Assembly (NCBI RefSeq): GCF_009720655.1
Contig: NZ_WNKS01000003.1
Coordinates: 328,080 to 392,079, forward strand
DNA from: Rhodoblastus acidophilus
GTDB taxonomy: Bacteria > Pseudomonadota > Alphaproteobacteria > Rhizobiales > Beijerinckiaceae
Reading direction: 5' to 3'
Length of the DNA stretch: 64,000 nucleotides
In this document: piece after piece, positions 38,995 through 50,708 of the stretch
How the letters are laid out: each line of letters starts with the position of its first letter
How positions within the stretch are numbered: the first letter of the stretch is position 1
Translations under genes and position numbers: made by a program
The notes under the pieces: generated by a model
Seen by the model: only the letters and a program-made list of their open reading frames with translations
Database searches by the model: none
What the model was told of the DNA's origin: nothing

Positions 38995-39744
38995 TCACTT
39001 ATAAACGCCGGCAATACCCAGAAAATCCTTCGCCGTGAGGCTGGCGCCGCCAACCAGCGCGCCATTGACGTTTTCCACGCCCATCAGCTCGACGGCATTG
39101 GCCGGCTTGACCGAGCCGCCGTAGAGAATGCGCACCTTCTCGCCTTCGCCCGGCATCAGGTCGATCAGTTCGTGGCGAATGAAGGCGTGGACTTCGGCGA
39201 CATCGGCCGCCGTGGGGGTCAGTCCGGTGCCGATCGCCCAGACCGGCTCATAGGCGACCACGAGCGTCGCCGCCGTGGCGTCATGGGGCAGCGACCCCGC
39301 GATCTGCGATCCGACCACGGCGAGGGTCTGGCCGGACTCGCGCTGGTCGCGGGTCTCGCCAACGCAGACGATCGCGGTCAAACCCGCCCGCAGCGCGGCT
39401 TCCGCCTTGTCGCGCACCATCTGGTCGCTCTCGCCATGATCGGCGCGGCGCTCGGAATGACCGACGATGACATAAGTCGCCCCGGCGTCCCGCAACATTT
39501 GGGCTGAGATGTCGCCGGTATGGGCGCCCGACGCCGCGGCATGACAGTCCTGTCCGCCGATGGCCATCCCGCCACCGGCCTGCGCGGCGGCGGCGATCAG
39601 GGTCGCCGGCGGGCAGATCAGGACTTCCGCGCGACCGGTCTCGCCCGCCCGCACGGCGCTGGCGATGGCCTCGAGTTCCCCGAGCGAGGCGCGCAGGCCG
39701 TTCATCTTCCAGTTTCCGGCGGCGAGCGGACGAATGTCTGTCAT
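38995..39744 (-). CDS. tpiA: Triosephosphate isomerase
   Basis: 249 aa. AAGNWKMNG (Asn/Lys of the active site), HSERR with the electrophilic His, the catalytic Glu in [12 protein letters not shown], and [12 protein letters not shown] for phosphate binding. Interconverts DHAP and glyceraldehyde 3-phosphate. The frame opens 79 codons further upstream, but TIM homology starts at ATG 39744. First gene of the tpiA-secG-pyrG run. Confidence 0.97.
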   Translation of the reverse strand: MTDIRPLAAGNWKMNGLRASLGELEAIASAVRAGETGRAEVLICPPATLIAAAAQAGGGMAIGGQDCHAAASGAHTGDISAQMLRDAGATYVIVGHSERRADHGESDQMVRDKAEAALRAGLTAIVCVGETRDQRESGQTLAVVGSQIAGSLPHDATAATLVVAYEPVWAIGTGLTPTAADVAEVHAFIRHELIDLMPGEGEKVRILYGGSVKPANAVELMGVENVNGALVGGASLTAKDFLGIAGVYK

Positions 39745-40072
39745 GGCGGGGCTCCAATGGTGTGGTCGTTGCGATAGCAGAGCCGCAATCCCTTGCCCAG
39801 TGGCGTGGGCTTGCGCGACGCGACAAAAGGTCGCTGGCCCGAGACTTGCTTCGATATCGCCGGGAGTATCTCCGATGCCGAACCGGCCCGCCATTGTGGC
39901 GCGCCGCACGCCATCGACGGCCCCAGTGTCAGCTTTGTCGGAATGGCGACCCTCTTTCGCGCCCGTCCGCCCTCCCAACACAAAAAAACTCCGCCGCGAC
40001 CGAACGCGCCGGCGTCTCTGCCGCTACGCTCCTGGATCGTTCAGGAAAGAGCGGTCCCCTGAAAGTCTCTCC
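39745..40072. other. Divergent intergenic region upstream of tpiA
   Basis: No gene is supported and no repeat or hairpin of note is visible. It separates tpiA from a rightward unknown gene and must carry promoters for both. An A-rich tract lies near 39981. Confidence 0.4.
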
Positions 40073-40594
40073 ATGACTGTCACCAACACTTCCGCGTTGC
40101 AAAACCTCGACGCGCGCCTGGTCAAGCCGACCCACAAGGGGCCGACCCATGTCGCGGGACGCGTGGCTTTTCGCGGCGACATCCTGTTGACCGACGCCGA
40201 TTCGCCGCTGCTGACGGCGGCGATCGCGGCGGCCGACGCCGATGGCGCGGGGCTGTCGTTCCTGGCCGGGCAGCTGGAAAAGTTCTCGCAGCTGCCGATT
40301 CTGATCGCGGCGCTGGGCGGCGAGCTGAACGCGGGCGGCAAATATTTCATCTATGTCGCCGATGTGCAGCGCGGCGACCGCTACCAGATCGCCTTCGGCG
40401 AGGCTTCGGTCTATGTGCTGCCCTATGACGACGTTTCCGTCTATAATGAGCTGATTGACTTCTTCTATCTCGACAAGTCCAAGATGAAGAAGTTCGACAC
40501 CGCCGCCAAGATCGACGCCCTGGCCGACGGCGCCGCCAAATACGCCGAGACTTTTCCCAATCTGACCTATGAAGAAGGGCTGGCGCGGGTCTGA
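40073..40594 (+). CDS. Conserved-looking protein of unknown function
   Basis: 173 aa from ATG 40073. Soluble, no signal peptide. Composition and strand/helix pattern are those of a folded protein: GDILLTDADSPLLTAAIAAA, KYFIYVADVQRGDRYQIAFG, VYVLPYDDVSVYNELIDFFY. I do not recognise a family. It precedes the PpiD-like gene by 123 bp on the same strand. Confidence 0.72.
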   Translation: MTVTNTSALQNLDARLVKPTHKGPTHVAGRVAFRGDILLTDADSPLLTAAIAAADADGAGLSFLAGQLEKFSQLPILIAALGGELNAGGKYFIYVADVQRGDRYQIAFGEASVYVLPYDDVSVYNELIDFFYLDKSKMKKFDTAAKIDALADGAAKYAETFPNLTYEEGLARV

Positions 40595-40717
40595 GCCACG
40601 TCGGCGGGGCCGGGTTCGTCGTCGAATCCGGCCCGCCAAAATGGATTGCGCGGAACGCGACGCGTTTCTATAGTCCGGCGCCTTGCGCCACCCCCGGCGC
40701 CGAACAAGAGAGACTCC

Positions 40718-42607
40718 ATGCTCGACGGCCTGCGGATCATGTCCAAAAACATCCTGGGACGCACGATCCTCGCCGCTTTCGCCGCCCTGATCGTGGTCGG
40801 CTTCGGCTTTTTCGGCATTCGCGACGTGTTCACCAATTTCCGCGCCGACCAGCTCGCGACCATCGGCGATACGACGATCGGCGTGGTCCAGTATCGCAGC
40901 GAATATCAGTCCGAACTGCAGCGCCTGCAGCGGCAGGCCCGGCGCGCCGTCACCAACGAGGAGGCCAAGGCCATTGGCCTCGACCGGCAGGTCCTCGCCC
41001 GCCTGCTCACCAGCGCCGCGCTCGACCAGGACGCCGCCCGGCTGGGCCTGAGCCTGTCCGACGCCGATGTCGCCAAGAGCATCAAGGCGGAAAAAATGTT
41101 CGCCGGCGCCGACGGCAAGTTCGACCAGGCGCGGTTCGACATGATCCTGCGCGACAACGGCCTCAACGAGACCACCTATCTGCGCGAGGAGCGCGCCAAT
41201 TCGGTGCGTCAGGAGATCGCCAGCGCCATCATCGGCGCTTACAAGATTCCGCAGCTGATGCTGGAGGCGATCAACCGCTTCAACACCGAGACGCGCAAGG
41301 CCGATTATTTTGTTCTGCCGGCGCCCGACGCGAGCGCCCTGCCCGCGCCGACCGACGAGGCGGTGACGGCGTTTTACGAGCAGCGCAAGGACGGCTATCG
41401 CAAGCCTGAATATCGCAAGGTGACCGTGCTGGTCGTCTCGCCCGAGGCGCTGGCGAAGTCGGCGACCGTCTCCGACGAGGCGGCGAAAGCCGCCTACGAC
41501 CGCGACCTCACGCAAAAATACGGCACGCCGGAAAAGCGCGTGCTGTCGCAGCTGACCTTCCAGAGCAAGGAGGCCGCGGACAAGGCCCGCGCCCGCATGG
41601 ACAATGGCGTGCTGTTCAAGACCGTATCCGAGGAAAAGGATTCGGGCGGCGTGTTCGCCGATCTCGGCGAGGTCGCCAAGGCGGGCGTGTTCGACACCGC
41701 CGTGGCCGAGGCCGCGTTCAAGCCGACCGAGCCGGAAGTGGTCGGCCCGTTCCAGGGCAAGTTCGGCTTTGTCATCGTCAAGGTGGCCAAGATCATCCCG
41801 GGAACCACCCAGTCCTTCGCCTCGGTGAAGGACCAGATCAAGACCGAAATCGCCAAGACGCAAGTCAAGGGCGACCTGCAGACCAAGCACGACAAGATTG
41901 AGGACCTGCGCTCTCAGGGCAAGACTTTGGCGCAGGCCGCTCAGGACGTCGGGCTGTCCGTTGATACCCTGGTCACCGACGCCTCCGGCGCCAACAAGGA
42001 TGGCGCCCCGGTCGGCGCCACGCCGGAACTGGTCAAGGCGATCTTCGCCTCCGACATCGGCGTCGACAACGATTCGGTGTCGCGCAAGGACGGCGGCTTC
42101 GCCTGGTTCGAGATCGCCGCCATCGACCCCTCGCGCCAGCAGCCGCTGGACGAGGTTAAGGCGCAGGTCGCCGAGGCGCTGAAAACCTCGGAGGCGCAAA
42201 AGGCGCTTGCAGCCAAAGCCAATGAACTGGTCAAAAAAATCGAGGGCGGCGCCGACATCGCCGATCTCGCCCGCGCCAATGACGCGAAGCTGAAGCAGGC
42301 GACCAATGTGCGCCGCGCCGGCGGCGAGGGTCTGAGCGAAGCGGCGGTGGCGCAGATCTTCGCCCTGCCTTTGGGCGCCTCCGGCGTGGCGCTGGCCGAC
42401 AAGGGCGGGCGCTATGTGCTGAAAGTGACGGATTCGACGGTGCCGCCGCTCGACCCCAAGGACCCCAACCTCGCCCGCGCCCTGCCCCAGCTCGAAGGCG
42501 CCATGGCCGACGAACTGCTGGTCCAATATGTCGGCGGCCTTGAGACGCAGCTCGGCGTGAAGATCAACCAGACCTCGCTGCGCAGCGCGCTCGGCTCGGA
42601 GCAGTGA
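40718..42607 (+). CDS. PpiD/SurA-like periplasmic peptidyl-prolyl isomerase, membrane-anchored
   Basis: 629 aa from ATG 40718. One N-terminal membrane helix (about 15-35, TILAAFAALIVVGFGFFGI), a SurA_N-type chaperone domain (about 45-230), a rotamase domain (about 255-375; VLSQLTFQSKEAADKARARM, FADLGEVAKAGVFD, GPFQGKFGFVIVKV) and a helical C-terminal part. It assists folding of exported and outer-membrane proteins. The stop overlaps the GTG of trpE by four bases. Confidence 0.9.
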   Translation: MLDGLRIMSKNILGRTILAAFAALIVVGFGFFGIRDVFTNFRADQLATIGDTTIGVVQYRSEYQSELQRLQRQARRAVTNEEAKAIGLDRQVLARLLTSAALDQDAARLGLSLSDADVAKSIKAEKMFAGADGKFDQARFDMILRDNGLNETTYLREERANSVRQEIASAIIGAYKIPQLMLEAINRFNTETRKADYFVLPAPDASALPAPTDEAVTAFYEQRKDGYRKPEYRKVTVLVVSPEALAKSATVSDEAAKAAYDRDLTQKYGTPEKRVLSQLTFQSKEAADKARARMDNGVLFKTVSEEKDSGGVFADLGEVAKAGVFDTAVAEAAFKPTEPEVVGPFQGKFGFVIVKVAKIIPGTTQSFASVKDQIKTEIAKTQVKGDLQTKHDKIEDLRSQGKTLAQAAQDVGLSVDTLVTDASGANKDGAPVGATPELVKAIFASDIGVDNDSVSRKDGGFAWFEIAAIDPSRQQPLDEVKAQVAEALKTSEAQKALAAKANELVKKIEGGADIADLARANDAKLKQATNVRRAGGEGLSEAAVAQIFALPLGASGVALADKGGRYVLKVTDSTVPPLDPKDPNLARALPQLEGAMADELLVQYVGGLETQLGVKINQTSLRSALGSEQ

Positions 42608-44130
42608 GCATGTTCAGCCCGGAATTCGACGCTTTCGCCCGCATTTTCGACGCTGGCGAACCGTCTCTGGTCAGCCTGAAGCTGGTGGCCGATCTGGAAA
42701 CCCCGGTTTCGGCGTTCCTGAAACTGTCGGTCGGGCGAAAAGGCGACGTGTTCCTTTTGGAATCCGTCGAAGGCGGCGCCGCGCGCGGCCGCTATTCGAT
42801 GATCGGCCTCGATCCCGACGTGATTTTCCGGGTGACCAACGGCAAGGCGGAAATCAACCGCGACGCGCTCCAGGACCGCGACGCCTTCGTCGCCTGCGCC
42901 GAAAAACCGCTCGACGCCCTGCGCGCTCTGCTCGACCAATCGGCGATTCCGGCCGTTCCCGGCCTGCCGCCGATGGCGGCGGGCGTGTTCGGCTATCTCG
43001 GCTATGACATGGTGCGCGAGATGGAGCGGCTGGCGGAGCCCAAGCCCGACCCGATCGGAACGCCCGACGCGCTGCTGGTGCGCCCGACGCTGATGGCGGT
43101 GTTCGATTCGGTGCGCGACGAAGTCTGGCTGGTGACGCCGGTGCGCCCCACCGAGGACGGCTCCGCCCGCGCCGCCTACGAAAGCGCGCTTGAGCGGCTT
43201 GAGGCGGCGGTCGCGGCGCTGGAAGGCCCCGTGCGCCACGAGGCGCCGGCGGATGACGCGGTGCTGCTGCAGGCCCACGCCCCCGTCTCCAACACGCCTG
43301 AATCCCGCTATCTCGCCATGGTCGAGCAGGCGAAAAGCTATATTCGCGCCGGCGACATTTTTCAGGTCGTGCTGTCGCAGCGTTTCACCTCGCCGCTGCA
43401 ACTGCCGGCCTTCGCGCTCTATCGCGCGCTGCGCCGCGTCAACCCGGCGCCCTTCCTGTGCTATCTCGATTTCGCCGATTTCCAGATCGTCTGCTCCAGC
43501 CCGGAAATCCTGGTGCGCGCCCGCGAAGGCAAAGTCACGATTCGCCCGATCGCCGGCACCCGCCCGCGCGGCGCCACGCCGGAAGAAGACAAAAAACTCG
43601 CGGAAGAACTTTTGGCCGACCCCAAGGAGCGCGCCGAGCACCTGATGCTGCTAGACCTCGGCCGCAACGACGTCGGCCGCGTCGCCGCCACCGGCACGGT
43701 TCAGGTCACCGAACAATTCGTCATCGAGCGCTACAGCCACGTGATGCACATTGTCTCCAACGTGATCGGCGCGCTGGACGAGTCCAAGGATGTGATCGAC
43801 GCTTTGTGCGGCGGTTTTCCCGCCGGCACGGTGTCGGGCGCCCCAAAAGTGCGGGCGATGGAGATCATCGACGAGCTGGAGACCGACAAGCGCGGCATTT
43901 ACGCCGGCTGCATCGGCTATTTCGGCGCCGCCGGCGAGATGGACACCTGTATTGTGCTGCGCACCTCCGTCGTGAAGGACGGTTTCATGCACGTGCAGGC
44001 GGGCGCCGGCATCGTTTACGATTCCGACCCCAAGGCCGAGCAACAGGAATGCATCAACAAGTCCCGCGCTCTGTTCCGCGCCGCCGAAGAGGCGCTGCGA
44101 TTTGCATCCAGCGTCAAGCGGGGGCAATAA
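42604..44130 (+). CDS. trpE: Anthranilate synthase component I
   Basis: 508 aa. Converts chorismate plus ammonia to anthranilate, the first step of tryptophan synthesis. The N-terminal anthranilate-synthase domain has the LLESVEGGAARGRYSMIG loop that binds feedback Trp. The chorismate-binding domain (about 225-490) shows SPEILVRAREGKVTIRPIAG, DLGRNDVGRV, GFPAGTVSGAPKVRAMEII and QAGAGIVYDSDP. The start is GTG 42604, overlapping the upstream stop (GTGA), or ATG 42610. No trpG or trpD follows. Confidence 0.96.
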   Translation: MSMFSPEFDAFARIFDAGEPSLVSLKLVADLETPVSAFLKLSVGRKGDVFLLESVEGGAARGRYSMIGLDPDVIFRVTNGKAEINRDALQDRDAFVACAEKPLDALRALLDQSAIPAVPGLPPMAAGVFGYLGYDMVREMERLAEPKPDPIGTPDALLVRPTLMAVFDSVRDEVWLVTPVRPTEDGSARAAYESALERLEAAVAALEGPVRHEAPADDAVLLQAHAPVSNTPESRYLAMVEQAKSYIRAGDIFQVVLSQRFTSPLQLPAFALYRALRRVNPAPFLCYLDFADFQIVCSSPEILVRAREGKVTIRPIAGTRPRGATPEEDKKLAEELLADPKERAEHLMLLDLGRNDVGRVAATGTVQVTEQFVIERYSHVMHIVSNVIGALDESKDVIDALCGGFPAGTVSGAPKVRAMEIIDELETDKRGIYAGCIGYFGAAGEMDTCIVLRTSVVKDGFMHVQAGAGIVYDSDPKAEQQECINKSRALFRAAEEALRFASSVKRGQ

Positions 44131-44143
44131 AGACAGCAATGCC

Positions 44144-44198
44144 GGCCTCTCCCCCTCTCCCCGTTTACGGGGAGAGGGCCGGGGTGAGGGGCCGGGGC
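44144..44198. repeat. Short palindromic intergenic repeat (CTCCCC-type), copy 2
   Basis: CTCTCCCCG (44155-44163) pairs with CGGGGAGAG (44168-44176), loop TTTA, followed by GCCGGGGTGAGGGGCCGGGG. Immediately downstream of trpE. Confidence 0.7.
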
Positions 44199-44285
44199 AT
44201 GGAACCGCGCGGCTGATCGTTACGTTTCGATCGGCCCGGTCCTGCTTTCCTGACGTCTCGAGGCCAGCGCCCCGCCCCGCCCTAA

Positions 44286-44312
44286 CCCTCTCCCCCCCAG
44301 GCGGAGAGAGGG
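44286..44312. repeat. Short palindromic intergenic repeat (CTCCCC-type), copy 3
   Basis: CCCTCTC (44286-44292) pairs with GAGAGGG (44306-44312). Same C-rich stem style as 44155-44176, 29 bp before the helicase start. Confidence 0.55.
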
Positions 44313-44340
44313 AATCACAGATCACAGATCGGCCCATTTC

Positions 44341-46031
<1,691 letters not shown>

Positions 46032-46032
<1 letters not shown>

Positions 46033-46156
46033 TACGGTTTCCGCAAGATCGCTTCGCGATCCGCGAAAACGAAATCGCGCGGAAATCCTTCAGGCGAAGG
46101 GCGGATGTCCGCGCGAGCGGAATACGATTTCCGAACTGATCGTTCGGAAATCGTAT
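46032..46156. repeat. Dispersed palindromic repeat family B, copy 2 (125 bp, inverted)
   Basis: Reverse-complement orientation of the copies at 27614 and 52367, same length. It fills the gap between two convergent genes, touching the helicase stop on one side and lying seven bases from the chemoreceptor stop on the other; it could act as a two-way terminator. Confidence 0.9.
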
Positions 46157-46163
46157 GACGGCC

Positions 46164-47927
46164 CTACGCCGTCAGGCGTTCCCGCCCAGCGCCGCGCTCA
46201 GGCCCACCGGCTTGCCGCATCGCGGCGCGGCGCTCGGTCAGATCGGTCTGCACCATGGCGACAAAACTCTCCATCGCCGCGGCGATGCGCTCCGCCGCCG
46301 CCGCCACCGCCTCGGACGCGGCGGCGAGCTGGCCGGCCTCCGCGTCGGTCTTCTCCGCGATGACCGTCACCGCATGAACGTTCTGCGCCGCCTGCTGGCT
46401 GCGCCCCGCGGCGAGCGTGACGTTCCGGGCGATTTCGCGGGTCGCCTCGTCCTGTTGTGACACGGACCCGGCGATCCCCAGGGTCATGTCACGGATGTCG
46501 GCGACCTTTGCGTTGATCTCGCGGATGGCGTCCACCGCCGCGCCGGTGACGGCGTGCATCTGCCCGATCTGGGCGACGATGTCGTCCACCGCGCGCCCGG
46601 TCTGCTCCGACAGGCCCTTGACCTCGTTGGCGACCACGGCGAACCCGCGTCCGGCCTCGCCGGCGCGCGCCGCCTCGATGGTGGCGTTGAGGGCCAGCAG
46701 GTTGGTGCGTCCCGATATGGTGCGGATCAGGTCGAGAATGGCGTCGATCTGCCGCGAGGATTGGGCCAGCCCTTCCATGTTTCCGGTGGCGCCCTCGGCG
46801 GCGCTGGCGGCGGACTCGACGACAAGTCTGGCGCGCTCGGCTTGCCCCGCGATTTCGCGGATCGAGGCTTCGAGCTGCGCCGTGGCGGCGGCGACGGCCT
46901 GGGAATTCGCGGCGGCGCCGGTCGTCGCGGCGGCGGCGTTGTCGGCGTCGCCGCGCACGCTCGCCGCGCCCGCCGCCAGAGTGGCCGAAGCCGAGCGCAT
47001 AGCGCCGGTCTGCCGGCCAAGTTCGGTCACCGAACCGGAGATGACGCTGGAAAACTCCTGAACCTTGGCTTGCAGCGCCTCCTGGCGCTGGATTTCCCGC
47101 TCGCGCGTCGCGCGCTCGGTCTGCGAGAGACGGCGGCGATCATGCTCGTTGGCGAGGAACACTTCGACGGAACGGGCCATTTCGCCGATTTCGTCCTTGC
47201 GGGTCCGGAACGGCGCGTGATCGATCAGGTCCCCCTTGGCCATGCGCGTCATGGCGTCGGCGAGGCCGGCGATGGGCCGCACGATGAGTCTCGACACGCC
47301 ATAATAGGCGGCGAGGGTTCCGCAAATGGCGAAAAAGCCGAAAAGGGCCATCACCCCGGTGAACAAACGGTCGGCGCGCGCCGCCTGCGCCTCGACCTCG
47401 GCCGTCAGGCGGTTGGTCTCGGTCACCAGCCGGTCGATCGCGGCGCGATGTTCGCCATAGGCGGCCTTCAGCTGGCGGAAGGCGTCGTCCGCCTCCCCCT
47501 TGGCGCCGCGCGCCAGAGCGGGAAGAAACGCGTCGAAGGCGAGGCTCCAGAATCGCCGCGCCGGCGTGTCGGATTCGCGCAGCAAAAGGTCGCGCAGGGA
47601 CGGAGCGAGGTCCTGCCCGTTCCAATAATCGTGGCGCTCGTCGTAGTCCTTGCGCAATTGCGTCAGGCGCCGCTTGTGGCCGTCGAGCCCGGCGACATCG
47701 TCGCGCGCCAGATTGACCTCGAGAAAGGCCTCGATGAGATATTCGGGCGGCGGCAGGATGTCGGCGACCAGATCCTTGCCCTGGATCACCTTCTGGTAGA
47801 CGGGTCCGCCGACCTTCAGCGCGTTGAGACTGTAATGGGAGGCCAGGGCGTTCAAACCGCAGCCCACGAGCATCACGCCCATGACAATTTTGGCGGCGAG
47901 CGACAGGTTGATCGCAAATGTCTTCAT
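46164..47927 (-). CDS. Methyl-accepting chemotaxis protein
   Basis: 587 aa from ATG 47927. Two membrane helices (about 8-30 and 195-217) flank a helical periplasmic sensor of about 165 residues. A HAMP domain follows (about 218-270; [20 protein letters not shown]), then a long coiled-coil signalling domain. The hairpin tip is [37 protein letters not shown]. Reports ligand binding to CheA/CheW; the ligand is unknown and no che genes are adjacent. Confidence 0.94.
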   Translation of the reverse strand: MKTFAINLSLAAKIVMGVMLVGCGLNALASHYSLNALKVGGPVYQKVIQGKDLVADILPPPEYLIEAFLEVNLARDDVAGLDGHKRRLTQLRKDYDERHDYWNGQDLAPSLRDLLLRESDTPARRFWSLAFDAFLPALARGAKGEADDAFRQLKAAYGEHRAAIDRLVTETNRLTAEVEAQAARADRLFTGVMALFGFFAICGTLAAYYGVSRLIVRPIAGLADAMTRMAKGDLIDHAPFRTRKDEIGEMARSVEVFLANEHDRRRLSQTERATREREIQRQEALQAKVQEFSSVISGSVTELGRQTGAMRSASATLAAGAASVRGDADNAAAATTGAAANSQAVAAATAQLEASIREIAGQAERARLVVESAASAAEGATGNMEGLAQSSRQIDAILDLIRTISGRTNLLALNATIEAARAGEAGRGFAVVANEVKGLSEQTGRAVDDIVAQIGQMHAVTGAAVDAIREINAKVADIRDMTLGIAGSVSQQDEATREIARNVTLAAGRSQQAAQNVHAVTVIAEKTDAEAGQLAAASEAVAAAAERIAAAMESFVAMVQTDLTERRAAMRQAGGPERGAGRERLTA

Positions 47928-48049
47928 ATCAGGCTTTCGGGACCGGGCGCATGAAACAGTGACCCAGACCTGCTTAGGCGCGCTCACTTGCCCGAACCTG
48001 TTGGCTTTTGCTTAGCTTCTGCTGAAAAAATCCGTTCCGATGGCCATGG

Positions 48050-48150
48050 TTCGAGACGGCTGCTGCGCAGCCTCCTCACCATGAGGGATTTTTTATATAC
48101 AACAATAGAGTAGCCCTCACCCTGAGGAGCCCGCCTTGGCGGGCGTCTCG
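48050..48150. repeat. Inverted pair of family C repeats forming a long imperfect hairpin
   Basis: TTCGAGACGGC...CTCCTCACCATGAGGG (48050-48087) faces CCCTCACCCTGAGGAGC...GGGCGTCTCG (48114-48150) across an AT-rich loop containing TTTTTTATATAC. A further copy lies at 48960-49000. It follows the scpB stop in the direction of transcription and could terminate that operon. Confidence 0.8.
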
Positions 48151-48216
48151 GGCGCGCGCGCCAGGGCGGGGGCGGGCCACGGGTTTTTCAACAGCCTGCT
48201 GGACACAAGCTTCGCG

Positions 48217-48939
48217 CTACCCCTCCTCCGGCAGGTCCGAGGCGAAGGCGTCGCTCAGCGGCTCGTCGCCGAGCGGCTCCTCGTCCTCCATCAGGCCGGC
48301 GTCGTCGCGCGGCTGCGGCACGCCAAAGCCCTTTGGCAGACGCCCGTCGAACAGGCCGGCGGCCTTCAAATCGTCGAGGCCCGGCAGGTCGGAAATCTGC
48401 TCAAGGCCGAAATGCAGCAGGAATTTCTCCGTCGTGCCATAGGTGACGGGACGCCCCGGCGACTTGCGGCGGCCGCGCAGCCGCACCCAGCCGGTCTCCA
48501 GCAGCACGTCCATCGTGCCCTTTGACAAGGCGACGCCTCTGATGTCCTCGACCTCGGCGCGGGTGGCGGGCTGGTGATAGGCGATGATCGCCAGGGTCTC
48601 CATCGCCGCGCGCGACAGTTTTTTGGGATCGACCTGCTCGCGTTGCAGCGCCCAGGCGAGGTCCGGCGCGGTGCGGAAAAACCATTTTTTGCCGACGCGC
48701 ACCAAATTCACCCCGCGGCCAAAATATTCGGCCTTGAGATAGGCGAGAACTTTCGGCAGGTCGGCGGCCTGCGGCAGGCGCTTGGCCATTTCCTCCTCGC
48801 CGAGCGGAACTTCCGCGGCGAAGATCAGCGCCTCGCACAGCCGCATGTGGGCGCGCTGCTCCTCGTTCGGCGCCTCGCGCACGAGATGCGAGGCGGCGTC
48901 GGCGGCGCGAAGGTCGAAGAGAGGTTCCTGATCTGCCAT
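48217..48939 (-). CDS. scpB: Segregation and condensation protein B
   Basis: 240 aa from ATG 48939. Two winged-helix domains as in ScpB: LRLCEALIFAAEVPLGEEEM, then ALQREQVDPKKLSRAAMETL and AIIAYHQPATRAEVEDIRGV, and GWVRLRGRRKSPGRPVTYGT. It forms the SMC-ScpAB condensin with ScpA and SMC. It is 86 bp downstream of scpA on the same strand, with a family C repeat in the gap. Confidence 0.95.
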   Translation of the reverse strand: MADQEPLFDLRAADAASHLVREAPNEEQRAHMRLCEALIFAAEVPLGEEEMAKRLPQAADLPKVLAYLKAEYFGRGVNLVRVGKKWFFRTAPDLAWALQREQVDPKKLSRAAMETLAIIAYHQPATRAEVEDIRGVALSKGTMDVLLETGWVRLRGRRKSPGRPVTYGTTEKFLLHFGLEQISDLPGLDDLKAAGLFDGRLPKGFGVPQPRDDAGLMEDEEPLGDEPLSDAFASDLPEEG

Positions 48940-48959
48940 CGATTTGGATTTGTCAGTGG

Positions 48960-49000
48960 CCCTCACCCTGAGGAGCCCGCCTCAGCGGGCGTCTCGAAGG
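48960..49000. repeat. Family C palindromic repeat between scpA and scpB
   Basis: CCCTCACCCTGAGGAGCCCG...CGGGCGTCTCGAAGG, nearly identical to 48114-48150. The internal GCCCGC..GCGGGC stem can fold in the scpA-scpB transcript. Confidence 0.8.
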
Positions 49001-49025
49001 GCGGGGGCGGTCCACGAAACTGAAG

Positions 49026-49829
49026 TCATTCCGCCGCCATCGCGGGGGGCTGCTCGCCCTTGCGCCGCAGCCACAGCGGCCCAAAGGTGTGATCCTGGCG
49101 CAAGTCGATCCGCCCCTCCTTCACCAGCTCCAGTGTCGCCGAAAAGGTCGAGGCGCGCACGGTGCGAGCCTGCGCCGGGTTCGCCACCCATTGGATCAGA
49201 TAATCGTCGAGCGCCGTCCATTCCAGCGCCATCCCCAAAATGCGCTCCAGCGCCTCGCGCGCCTCCGCCAGCGACCAGACGGTGCGGGTCTTGAGCAGCG
49301 AGACGTTTGACAGCGCCTGCTTCTGCCGCTGCCGCGCATAGGCCGCGAGCAGGTCATAGAGGCTGGCCTGATAGAGCGGCGCATTGACCACATCCACGCC
49401 TTCAGGGTTTCCGCGCGGAAAAATGTCGCGGCCCATATGCGGGCGTTCGCCCAACAGCTCGGCGGCGGCGCGAATTTTTTGCAGGCGTTGCAGCCGGTGG
49501 GCGAGGCTGGCGGCCAGCGCGGCGGCGTCGGGCTCGGCGGCTTTGGGCGGCGCCGGCAGCAGCAGCCGCGATTTCAGATAGGCGAGCCAGGCGGCCATCA
49601 CCAGATAGTCGGCGGCCAGCTCCAGCCGCACCTTCCGCGCTTCCTCGACGAATTTGAGATATTGTTCGGCCAGCGCCAGCACGGAAATACGGGCGAGATC
49701 GACTTTTTGGCGGCGGGCGAGCTCCAGCAGCAGGTCGAGCGGACCTTCATAGCCGTCGAGATCGACGCGAAAAGCCTCTTCCGGCCCATCCCGCCTGTCC
49801 TCGAAACTGTCCTCCCGCCCGCCGTCCAA
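49026..49829 (-). CDS. scpA: Segregation and condensation protein A
   Basis: 267 aa. FRVDLDGYEGPLDLLLELAR is the ScpA opening signature; DLARISVLALAEQYLKFVEE and YLVMAAWLAYLKSRLLLP follow, and a C-terminal winged helix binds the SMC head. The only start in frame ahead of the homology is TTG 49829. It comes before scpB in the same direction. The overlapping plus-strand frame is a shadow until the Nudix gene begins. Confidence 0.94.
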   Translation of the reverse strand: MDGGREDSFEDRRDGPEEAFRVDLDGYEGPLDLLLELARRQKVDLARISVLALAEQYLKFVEEARKVRLELAADYLVMAAWLAYLKSRLLLPAPPKAAEPDAAALAASLAHRLQRLQKIRAAAELLGERPHMGRDIFPRGNPEGVDVVNAPLYQASLYDLLAAYARQRQKQALSNVSLLKTRTVWSLAEAREALERILGMALEWTALDDYLIQWVANPAQARTVRASTFSATLELVKEGRIDLRQDHTFGPLWLRRKGEQPPAMAAE

Positions 49830-49991
49830 CGTTTTTGCGCTCCTTGGCCCGAATCACTCAAGTCGAGGGTGGGCGAATCGCATGCAAGCCGCAAGCACGG
49901 AAAAGTTTTGCCAAGCAAAGTCCACAGCAAAGCTTTCGAATTGACGCAAGCGGCGCTGTCGCGGCGCGAAAAAGACCATTATGGTCGCGCC

Positions 49992-50681
49992 GTGACCACA
50001 AACCGCCCCCCCCGCCCCCATGACGCCGCCGCCCTCGTCCTGATCGAAGGCAAAGGCGCCAAAACCCGCGTGCTGCTTGGCAAGCGCCATCCCGCGCTGA
50101 AATTCATGCCGGGCAAATATGTCTTTCCCGGCGGCCGGCTGGAGCGCGGCGACCGCGCCATGACCGTCGCGGGCCCGCTCGATTCGCGCGACGAGGCCCG
50201 TCTGATGAAGGTTGCGGGCAAGGGCGACGATTTTGCCCGCGCGCTCGCCCTGGCCGCCATCCGCGAATGTTTTGAGGAGACCGGCCTCGCCCTGGGGGTC
50301 TCAGGCTACGGCGGCCCGGCGCGCGCACCGGCCTGCTGGCGCGCCTATGCGGCGCAAGACCTGCTGCCGGACCTGCAAGAGCTGCATTTCGCCGTGCGCG
50401 CGATCACCCCGCCGTTTCTGCCGCGCCGCTTTGACACCCGCTTCTTCATCGCCGACGCCAAACAGATTTCGGCCAGGGTCGACGGCGTGTGCCATGCGGA
50501 TGCGGAGCTGACCGAAGTTTTGTGGGCGCCGCTCGACAAGGCCGACGCCTTTGACATGCCGGATGTGACGCGCATGGTGCTGAAGGAGGTGCGGGCGAGA
50601 CTGGACTCGGGCCTGAGCCGGTTCACGCCGGTTCCGCATTACCATCACAGCCGGGGCGTGTGGCGGCGTGATTTGCTGTAG
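49992..50681 (+). CDS. Nudix hydrolase
   Basis: 229 aa, GTG start. Conserved glycine VFPGGRLERGD, a long insertion, then the Nudix helix AAIRECFEETGLALG with the metal-binding Glu pair; the insertion between PGG and the REU-EE part is typical of the larger bacterial NUDIX family acting on acyl-CoA or nucleotide diphosphates. Substrate not determined. Divergent from scpA by 162 bp. Confidence 0.87.
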   Translation: MTTNRPPRPHDAAALVLIEGKGAKTRVLLGKRHPALKFMPGKYVFPGGRLERGDRAMTVAGPLDSRDEARLMKVAGKGDDFARALALAAIRECFEETGLALGVSGYGGPARAPACWRAYAAQDLLPDLQELHFAVRAITPPFLPRRFDTRFFIADAKQISARVDGVCHADAELTEVLWAPLDKADAFDMPDVTRMVLKEVRARLDSGLSRFTPVPHYHHSRGVWRRDLL

Positions 50682-50708
50682 TCATCTCCACCGGGCATAA
50701 AGCCCGCC

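Noticed and set aside
39929..42526. 865-codon open frame on the minus strand
   Set aside because: Antisense to the unknown gene at 40073 and the PpiD-like gene; no motifs of its own.
48050..48150. Long hairpin as a classical intrinsic terminator
   Set aside because: The T-run lies in the loop region rather than directly after a stem in the scpB direction; kept only as a repeat with possible terminator effect.
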